Source of the DNA: Apostichopus japonicus
Taxonomy: Eukaryota; Echinodermata; Holothuroidea; Aspidochirotida; Stichopodidae
Assembly: GCF_037975245.1 (NCBI RefSeq)
Contig: NC_092563.1
Location: forward strand, 4,227,001 to 4,291,000
DNA length: 64,000 nt
Direction of reading: 5' to 3'
Positions 58,797 through 64,000 of the stretch are shown here, piece after piece. The position numbers and the translations under genes were made by a program. Position 1 is the first letter of the stretch. The number at the start of each line of letters is the position of its first letter. The notes beneath the pieces were generated by a model. That model did not search any database and was not told where the DNA came from. It saw only the letters and a list, made by a program, of their open reading frames with translations.

Positions 58797-61700
58797 GGTA
58801 TGTATTAAAATAACATTATATATATATATATATATTTATACAATACATGAATAGTAATTATCAACTACAGTTATATTGATGAGTCAAAGGCTTGGCATGA
58901 CAGGTCTGTGTAAAGTATAATTGGGCTTGAGATCATTAACTTTAGTGCATACTGTAGTGTACAATATTTCGCTACGCATATTGCTTCTGTCTGTTTCTGT
59001 TTTCTCTGGTTTGGGTGGAGTTTTTTGTTTTTGGTTACATGCATTTTTTCATTATGGATGGATTGAGTTTCATCCTGCATTGTAGACTAACTGTCACACA
59101 GCCTGCAATAATGTGACCCAGATCTCAGGAACTCGTGCAGCCAGGCTGAAAAACAAGTTCAGTAGCGAGACTATTTTTTTCTCTCTCTCCACCTCTCTCT
59201 CTCTCTCTCGCTTCATTTTAAGTTTTGTTAGTCTGCTGTGCACATTAATTGTCCTTTCAGTCTCGTGGCTTTCCGTCCCCGGGTAATGTAATGAAATAAA
59301 TGCCAACGTATGTTTTATCAGGAGGGTGTGACAAGCATTTTATGTACAGTGTATCTCATTGCGAGTATCAATCTCTTTGGGAACACATCCAGTTGATATT
59401 TATATCTTTTAACTTATTTCTCATCTTGTTCAATTTTGAGACCTTTGAAAATGATTATGATGCAGACGATCATAGGAGTTTTTATACAGTATTACAGACC
59501 GTAGCGCGATCTCTCTCAAATGCGAATTTGATTAACATATACAGAACATGAGTCGAGTCGAGTTCCGCCTGTGGGCACATGACTTCCTGTACTCCTTGCC
59601 TTTTTGGAAATTTCTGCAGCGATGTTTTATTTGCCTCACCACTACTTGCCCAATCTTTTCATACATTTGACATGTTTTAGCATATATACAGTATGTTTAA
59701 GCATATATGATTAACATTTGAGATGCTTACATGAGTTCTATATGAACTTCTATACTTTACTCCTCCTTTACATATTTGTTCCACTTATGTTATTACTTTA
59801 GCTCTAGTAAGTTCTCGAAGCCTGTTCATGCAAGGTTGACATGATAACTGGACAGTTATCATAGATGCATTGGAAGATACAGTGTGTAGCAACACTACTG
59901 CACCTTGGCTATACTTGTGTACATGTTATTGCATTGACTTAATACTGTCATCGATTTATCAAAACTCAGGATTACATTCATATTTTGATTGTTTACAGCT
60001 CTATCAAAGAGATGATGGGACATGCAAATTATAAAACAGATGGATTTGAAAAGAACAGTTTGTAGTTCATTTATCAATAAACACAGATAAACCACAGAGT
60101 AAAAAAAAAAAATTTGGGGGGGTAGGGGGATGGAGTAATATTCAACAAAATTACCAAATGACACATGTTATGGCTCTGCTTGAGAAGGGAGAAGACAAAC
60201 TGTACCCCTCCCTCTTCTTCAATCCCCCTCCCCCTTATGTCAACCCCCAGCCTCTGAAACCTAGTTTTTGTACAGTAATGAATTGATTGGTTGGATTTGA
60301 AGGTATTGCATTTATACTGTGTGGGATACCTACCTGCAAGTGTGTGTTATATGAAGGATGTATGGTTAAACAGAGTAGTGTACCTGGCTATGCTCTGTAT
60401 ATCTTGGCTTTCTATCGATCTGCTGCACAGGCCAAGGTAAGAACTTTTGAGCTAAAGACCAAGTTAACTTTGATGACCTCAACATCTAATGAACTACGAA
60501 GAACGAACTGTGTTGCGCAGACATCTGGAACTTTGATGCAGGTCATCAGTATTTACCCTAGAATATGCTAGAAAGTGTGATAATGGTCACCCATGTTGGA
60601 ATTTCAACAACTATTATGCTGCCAATCCACACACAAAGATATTTATTTTTCTAGATTCTCTTACAATTTCCAATGTCTGAGAATAATTGAGTAGATGAAA
60701 GCCACTATACTGGGAAAGTACTTATGAAAAAACTTCTAGCAGTTTTTAGTGTTCTATAATTTTGGAATCTGTGTATGACACGGAATTTTAGCTTTGCATT
60801 ACTCTGATGATGACTCAAGTATTAAACATTCACTCATCAGACAACCAGCCCTCAATCAAAACTCCGAGATCTTTCTGGTTACACCCCCCCCCCCTCCATC
60901 CGATTGGGTGTTCCTCATTAACAAGGTAAATTGACAATGTCATTCAACTAGACAAACTTAAATATGTGTCACGCAGAGTGAACTTTAATGACTGATTGTT
61001 TCCTTTCCAACTTACTTGCACTTTCTTTTAATGGATCCAGATACAATGTTCATTGACTACAGCAACGAGATCCACCCTCCGCCAAAAAAAAAGGTTCGCA
61101 AAATTGCTTTCTGGTCGGTCCTGGCATTTTGCCAGAAGCCAGAAAACATATGTACATCTTTTGGAGCTTGCTTGCGAAGATCATTTTTAACAGACTTTTG
61201 TTAATGTAAAGTCTGTAAGTATAAGCTAGCTTCCATGCATTCCGACGAGCATTGATTCTGAGTAATGGCGGTCTGGTAGATCTAGGTCAGTCCTCACAAA
61301 AGATCCTCGGCCATGAGCTTTAAAGATTTGTGGATGGATGCTTTCAGGTACCACATATTTCATTAGAAAGATATGAGCATGGTGCCAGCAGGTTGTGAGT
61401 AATTTTGAGGCAGCATTCAACAAGTTGATGTTGTTGATGGTGATGGTATATGCTGACATCGTTGATATGTTTTAAAGAGAGTTTTCATCCGCTTCTGTTT
61501 TTAATTTTCCCCGTTCAGAACCAACCGATATCCATTCACATTCAGAGTGCATTACGGAGAGCTGCCATTGGCCTGACGCCAAAGAAACCCACCAAACAGT
61601 CACACCAATCAGTCAAATCCAAAACCGAATCGAACCGGACGGGCGCCCGAGAAAAGGCTCGGGCGAGTCACAGAGCTAGCAGCAAGAATCGCAGACTGAA

Positions 61701-62935
61701 GGTAACTGACAGTTCCAGGGGTCTCAAATTACACGAACTGGACAAGGATTCCAAGACTTACCAACCTACGGCCCGAAAACCCGCAGTGTCCAATGGGAGC
61801 GGCGTCGGCGTACGTAGACCGGGGTCGGCCGAGAAGGAAGCAGAGAGAATATTCGCTTTGCTCGACATCGTCCAAGACGAAGCTGAGAATAAATCGAAGA
61901 TAACTACAAAATCAAAGGTACATTTGTGATTTACAAGGCGACGACTATTATTTCTGAGAAAAGTTATCAATAGTTATCAAGAATGATTCAGTTTTGTTAG
62001 TCTAGGGCTGGTTCATCTTCATAAATATTTCACATTTGCTTGCTGCAAAAAGGAAAATACAACCTTTTGGAAAGTAAGACATCGTTTCTTTCCTTGAGAT
62101 TCTAACATGTTAGCTACCCTTTGGGAAATTGACTGTGGTGTCTAAACATGAAAGAGACAGAACAAAGGGAAATGTACTGTATTGTTTCAGTTCCATCCAT
62201 CTCTCTTTACCCATCATGCACCTTTTATAAACTAATGTTTTTTCCCGGTCATTGTTTTTTGCACCAATTTTTTGCTTCCATCCCAGTTGATTTTTTCTTC
62301 TCCTCATCAATGCTAACCTTTTATGCTTTGAAAATCTGGGGAAAAAATAAAAAACCGTTTCAGCAAAACCCTTGTATTTACTCAAATTGTTTCTACTATT
62401 GAGGCATGAAATTTATCCAAAACCACAGAACTCAAAAATATAAAGCTCATTTCAGTCTGTTTATTTTCACTTGAGATTAGATTTATCTACTTTCTAGAAG
62501 CAAATATCGATGAGGCTGTTGACAGACGATACAAATCAATCCGTTCATGAAATTAAACATTGCTTTTGTTTGTATTCTCTTTTTCTATTCCAGACGACAG
62601 TTTCCAAATCTACAAAATCTGGTTCTGAAGATATAACTTGTAATTCTGTGACAATGACGAGAGAGAAGGTGGTATTTGGCGAGGATGTCGTTCAAGAATC
62701 GGAATACGTTTACGACCTGTACTACACAGACTGCCTGGAGTTTGATTTTGGTGAACACAGTGTTGGGATGAAGTCGGACGGGGATGATTTGGTGTACGAG
62801 TACTTTGCGGATGAACCGCCTCACGCAAACGATGATGAAGATGATGAGAATGACGAAAGTAATTGGAGAAACGATTACCCAGATGATGATGATGAACATA
62901 GTAAGTGTGATGAAGATATTAAACAAAAGATTAAG
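28546..62935 (+). CDS. SLC7A6OS: SLC7A6OS / Iwr1 orthologue, RNA polymerase II nuclear import factor, 3'-partial
   Basis: Iwr1-family proteins bind assembled RNA polymerase II in the cytoplasm and carry it into the nucleus through an N-terminal nuclear localisation signal (established for yeast Iwr1). Exons are 28546-28734, 61519-61917 and 62594-62935, all phase 0, giving 310 visible residues. The N-terminus MTTVIRVRRKR has the family's basic start. ERIFALLDIVQDE (172-184) matches the FQLLDLVHEEG region of the human protein. YVYDLYY (234-240) and DDEDDENDESNWRNDYP (276-292) are the Iwr1 domain core. ATG 28546 is the first ATG in a frame whose upstream part has none. The C-terminal segment after the acidic region is not found before the window ends. 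Confidence 0.92.
28779..28815 (+). repeat. Clustered CCTAGG palindromes
   Basis: The palindrome tagcctaggcta (28779-28790) is followed by tagcctagggcctaggcta (28797-28815), about 45 bp after the exon 1 donor. This may form a small hairpin; no function is known. Confidence 0.6.
37073..37107 (+). repeat. Perfect 17-bp inverted repeat, 1-base loop
   Basis: The left arm gctccagatttcttgaa and right arm ttcaagaaatctggagc are exact reverse complements around one T. It is directly followed by a fragment resembling the far end of interspersed family 1. Confidence 0.85.
37273..37700 (+). mobile_element. TIR element (hAT-like MITE candidate), ~428 bp
   Basis: The left end cagggcaacgttttaatggt and the right end, which reads inverted as cagggtaaaattttaagggt, are imperfect terminal inverted repeats. 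Further inside, tttgggacgacc is mirrored by cttgggacgaca. No open frame for a transposase is present. An 8-bp target duplication is not clear. Confidence 0.5.
38492..38596 (+). repeat. 24-bp tandem repeat, four copies
   Basis: The unit acctgaactggtggtcttat plus gagt repeats at 38492 and 38516, then continues as two diverged copies, one with a 4-bp insertion (gaccagtc). Confidence 0.85.
39400..39565 (+). repeat. Degenerate ~45-bp tandem repeat, four copies
   Basis: Copies of ttgcaaattacagtgtagta followed by tgtcttactatgtaaagtgc begin near 39404, 39447, 39494 and 39532, with the last one truncated. Confidence 0.7.
41737..41895 (+). mobile_element. Interspersed family 1 copy (near full length)
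   Basis: It starts ggctcctcgcttacctgtct and ccccacaactttagcactct, and ends cattctaccacccaaagtgc. It gives the clearest view of the ~150-bp family. It has no coding capacity and no tRNA-like A/B box that I can see. Confidence 0.65.
44445..44797 (+). mobile_element. hAT-like MITE, ~353 bp
   Basis: The terminal inverted repeats are cagtggcgttgccag (left) and tggcaacgccactg (right), a hAT-type CAGTGGCGT end. The flanking 8-mers gatggatg and gatggaca match at six of eight positions, consistent with an aged 8-bp target duplication. The interior has G-rich gggggcaca repeats on both sides and no transposase frame, so it is non-autonomous. Confidence 0.8.
46098..46146 (+). repeat. 24-bp direct duplication
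   Basis: The unit tgacaatggttatatgtact plus tatg is present twice in tandem with no difference. Confidence 0.8.
46641..46770 (+). mobile_element. Interspersed family 1 copy (diverged)
   Basis: ctatccctaacctgtctcat, aagcactccaatctac and gtaacattttg in order match the family plan ACCTGTCTC / GCACTC-TCTAC / GTTACCTTTT, with substantial divergence. Confidence 0.4.
49690..49810 (+). mobile_element. Interspersed family 1 copy
   Basis: tttcctcacttacctgtttc, then ctcataacatttgcactctt and gctctaccctgg follow the family consensus over its first ~60 bp; the remainder has diverged. Confidence 0.5.
50119..50260 (+). mobile_element. Interspersed family 1 copy
   Basis: cgctcctctcttgcctgtct, cccacaattgcacttt, ctatctac, a central ccttttagcactgcgccctc and a final ttctaccacca match both ends and the middle of the family. 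Confidence 0.55.
50716..50870 (+). mobile_element. Interspersed family 1 copy
   Basis: cactcctcactcacctgtct at one end and ccttctcattctaccaccaa at the other, with tgcacactcgctctacagag between them. Both termini are retained. Confidence 0.6.
51227..51620 (+). repeat. 100-bp tandem repeat, four copies
   Basis: Units start ggccagacttgctaggagag at 51227, 51327, 51427 and 51527, a period of exactly 100 bp with only a few substitutions and almost no length change. Each unit contains tagattagctagcag and aatggtcatatcatctgtaa. Confidence 0.95.
55015..55460 (-). mobile_element. 5'-truncated LINE (L2/CR1-like) 3' end
   Basis: Reading the minus strand, remnants TPLLKDLHRL, PIDFRVKFKIPLLSFRAHDL, QQPVYLANLLSSYLPVRTL and SASSLWNQLPDHLQNCSNIT give the C-terminal end of a non-LTR retrotransposon polymerase. 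A 3' UTR with agcgcc...ggcactatataaatctac follows and ends in an (ATT)n microsatellite at 55015-55032, the usual L2/CR1-type tail. The 5' part is missing, typical of truncated insertion. Confidence 0.85.
55117..55460 (-). pseudogene. LINE polymerase C-terminal fragment, frameshifted
   Basis: The conserved order LLKDLHxLP-IDFRVKFKI is split between two frames near 55410-55418: TPLLKDLHRLQ reads in one frame and PIDFRVKFKI onwards in another, so there is a one-base indel. The second frame stays open to the natural stop at 55117 after FKSFLLKTHFFL. The upstream reverse-transcriptase catalytic part is absent. Confidence 0.8.
55836..56132 (+). mobile_element. TIR element family 2, ~297 bp copy
   Basis: The left end agtattggtctcaaatatgc and the right end ggggaccaatact are terminal inverted repeats. 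The interior shares ggtcacccatgcttcaattt and cttctagcagtttttag with the copy at 60547. No transposase frame is present, and I could not identify a clear target duplication. Confidence 0.6.
57396..57470 (+). mobile_element. Interspersed family 1 copy (5' half)
   Basis: gctcatcgcttacctgtctc, cccacaaccttagcaccccc and gttctaccgtgcctagaatg match the first ~70 bp of the family closely; the second half is missing. Confidence 0.6.
57950..58062 (+). mobile_element. Palindromic family 1 copy (hairpin form)
   Basis: It opens ctgctcctcacttacctgtc and closes gtgagacaggtaagtggaga, the inverted form of the same end, with gcactctagctctacc mirrored by gaatgagagtgtt. So two head-to-head ends of family 1 form an approximately 110-bp inverted repeat with a short central loop. 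Confidence 0.65.
58085..58690 (+). repeat. Degenerate CATCTCAAAAATGCAT tandem array
   Basis: Dozens of variants of catctcaaaaatgcatctca, aaaccatcttcaaa and aaacccatct run head to tail for about 600 bp with a loose period of 20-30 bp. The array is strongly A/C-rich on the plus strand and has decayed. Confidence 0.65.
58740..58817 (+). repeat. Perfect AT-rich palindrome with (TA)n centre
   Basis: The 25-bp arms at 58740-58764 and 58793-58817 (aatgttattttaatacatac plus ctact and its exact complement) surround a (TA)n run, giving a 78-bp hairpin. A further (TA)n tract follows on the right. Confidence 0.92.
60547..60775 (+). mobile_element. TIR element family 2, diverged copy
   Basis: cagtatttaccctagaatat then gctagaaagtgtgataatgg and tcacccatgttggaatttca match the copy at 55836 in order, with aaacttctagcagtttttag near the far end. 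The terminal inverted repeats are eroded. Confidence 0.5.
61519..61917 (+). CDS. SLC7A6OS: SLC7A6OS exon 2
   Basis: The acceptor is ttccccgttcag and the donor is AAAG|gtacat, giving 133 codons in phase 0. It starts NQPISIHIQSALRR, runs through a long basic, low-complexity stretch (KPTKQSHQSVKSK, KARASHRASSKNRRLK) and ends with EAERIFALLDIVQDE and a lysine/threonine tail. The variable middle is typical of this family. An internal CTGAAG|gtaact (61700) could act as an earlier donor, but the frame stays open and the conserved LLDIVQDE lies beyond it. Confidence 0.9.
61918..62593 (+). other. SLC7A6OS intron 2 (676 bp)
   Basis: Short intron between exons 2 and 3 with a pyrimidine-rich 3' end (ctttttctattccag). 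Nothing else is recognised. Confidence 0.85.
62594..62935 (+). CDS. SLC7A6OS: SLC7A6OS exon 3 with Iwr1 core
   Basis: The acceptor is tctattccag and the donor is AAG|gtaaga, giving 114 codons. It encodes ILCNSV-like DITCNSVTMTREKVVF, then EYVYDLYYTD, FDFGEHSVGM, YEYFADEPP and the acidic DDEDDENDESNWRNDYPDDD. This is the conserved Iwr1 domain thought to contact the polymerase cleft. A perfect donor consensus (gtaagt) also occurs inside the exon at 62901, so the true 3' end could be 62900. Confidence 0.9.
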
Positions 62936-64000
62936 GTAAGAGGTTGGTGTAGAAGGTGTGTTGAGTAGGTATGAGAATGGCAATATTATAGCTGGGTATT
63001 CAAAAAATGTCATGACAGGTCTGGGACAAATTTTGTGGTTACATTTGAGTAGCAGTTTAAGGTGTCTTTTTTTTCGCTGTCACAAATACTCTGTTTAAAA
63101 GTAAGATTCTGACATATACAAAACTGCTATACATTCTGTGTATGTGTGCCAAGCTTGCATACAACTGTCCTACGATCATTGATTCCTAGATCTGAGTGAA
63201 AAATTGGAAAAGTTAATACCATAAGGCATATTCGACAAATATGTTTGCTTATTTTTTATTGCTGAACACTGATAGTAATTGATACATTATCCCATTGCCC
63301 CCACCCCCCTCCCCACATCCCCTTTCCCCTGTAAACTATTGCAATCTGTATGATTGAAATACTGTTGAATCTATTTGATTCATCTGTTGTAGCCTAGGAT
63401 TCACAAAACATCTGATCAATACCAAAAAGTGAAGACTGTAACTTTATTTTTCGTGGCCTTGATATTAGAGGTATTTATGATAACCCTCAATCTTATCATC
63501 ACTTAAGTACAGAGCAGTTTATCATACTGTCTGTGTTTCTGTTCCTCTCAAGGGCACAGCCTAAAGCCCCTCTGTTTACTATCGGCTGTTTATGAACGTT
63601 CCATTTCCTCTATAGATCAGCCAGGCAGCTTGAAGCAGCTTTTTCTTTACTCTTGTCGGCAGTTTTCCCAAACATATTTGAGTATTACTCAATGTAAGAA
63701 CCTAACTCGATCAAGCTAAGAGAATCTCCGATAGTTTTTCATTTCTCAACCAAATGAAGATTCAAGAGTAGGTTTAATTAAAGAATTTGATTCAGTCCTG
63801 AACATTTTGTTGTCGGGACACTCTGAGACAATCATAGTAGGATATTAAGCACAGATTAAAACAACTTTGTGGAGGTTTTAATATGTTGAACTTATATTGC
63901 ACTATTTGAAATGAAAGTTTAATAGCTTTAAAAACTAATGAAGTCCATAAATAGTTTTTAGTATAAAATGGGATAAAAATAAACATAATAAAAAAATTTG
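62936..64000 (+). other. SLC7A6OS intron 3 (continues past window)
   Basis: I found no exon encoding the expected C-terminal segment in this stretch. A poly-C region lies near 63298-63330. The remaining exon(s) should lie downstream of the window. Confidence 0.65.

Larger units (their letters stand above)
28735..61518 (+). other. SLC7A6OS intron 1 (~32.8 kb)
   Basis: The phase-0 join of exons 1 and 2 and the continuous family alignment leave no missing coding segment, so the whole interval reads as one intron. I found no independent gene on either strand. It holds transposon-derived copies, tandem repeats and palindromes listed separately, and poly-G/C runs near 30540, 35850, 39760, 39930, 41600, 50380, 50535, 53860 and 60890. 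Stretches not covered by those entries look like anonymous AT-rich intron. Confidence 0.8.

Noticed and set aside
61226-61459. 77-codon minus-strand frame just upstream of SLC7A6OS exon 2
   Set aside because: No recognisable domain; it overlaps the giant intron and has no supporting splice context.
61697-61705. Internal donor CTGAAG|gtaact in SLC7A6OS exon 2
   Set aside because: The frame remains open and the conserved ERIFALLDIVQDE segment lies after it, so the longer exon is preferred.
1-64000. tRNA, rRNA, CRISPR arrays, bacterial-type operons or terminators
   Set aside because: No tRNA A/B box pair, rRNA-like segment or regularly spaced CRISPR-like array was seen. The tandem repeats have no unique spacers, and the genes are spliced eukaryotic genes.

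Overview
The window is metazoan nuclear DNA. It is AT-rich, intron-dominated and full of simple repeats, poly-G/poly-C runs and short transposon copies. The repeat style (hAT-like MITEs, an L2/CR1-like LINE tail with a trinucleotide microsatellite) and the two protein-coding genes suggest a marine invertebrate, possibly an echinoderm. That placement is inference only; no marker in the window fixes the species.

Gene 1 (2159-24934, + strand) is a clear septin-7 (SEPTIN7/Peanut group) gene whose first coding exon(s) lie upstream of the window. Nine internal exons, all with GT-AG borders and matching phases, encode the GTPase domain from the P-loop onwards, the septin-unique region and the C-terminal coiled coil. 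Two different terminal exons can be joined to exon 9 in the same phase. One at 20933-20987 ends in -ASPGHD; one at 24895-24934 ends in -KHKKAIF, the tail that resembles vertebrate septin-7. A phase-neutral 51-nt cassette exon may lie at 13476-13526. The introns hold a 21-copy 26-bp minisatellite, a ~185-bp degenerate tandem repeat and several G-quadruplex-prone tracts.

Gene 2 (28546-62935, + strand, continuing beyond the window) is the orthologue of SLC7A6OS/Iwr1, the RNA polymerase II nuclear import factor. Its 63-codon first exon is separated from exon 2 by a ~32.8-kb intron. The acidic Iwr1 core (YVYDLYY ... DDEDDEN..SNWRNDYP) is in exon 3. The C-terminal end is not seen in the window.

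The giant intron contains no gene I can support. It holds a degraded LINE 3' end (55015-55460, - strand), a ~353-bp hAT-like MITE (44445-44797), another TIR element (37273-37700), an exact 100-bp tandem array (51227-51620), a perfect AT-rich palindrome (58740-58817) and many diverged copies of an interspersed family recognisable by CTTACCTGTCTCC. A second TIR family has copies near 1133, 55836 and 60547. The two genes are adjacent and co-oriented, about 3.6 kb apart, with no sign that they work together.
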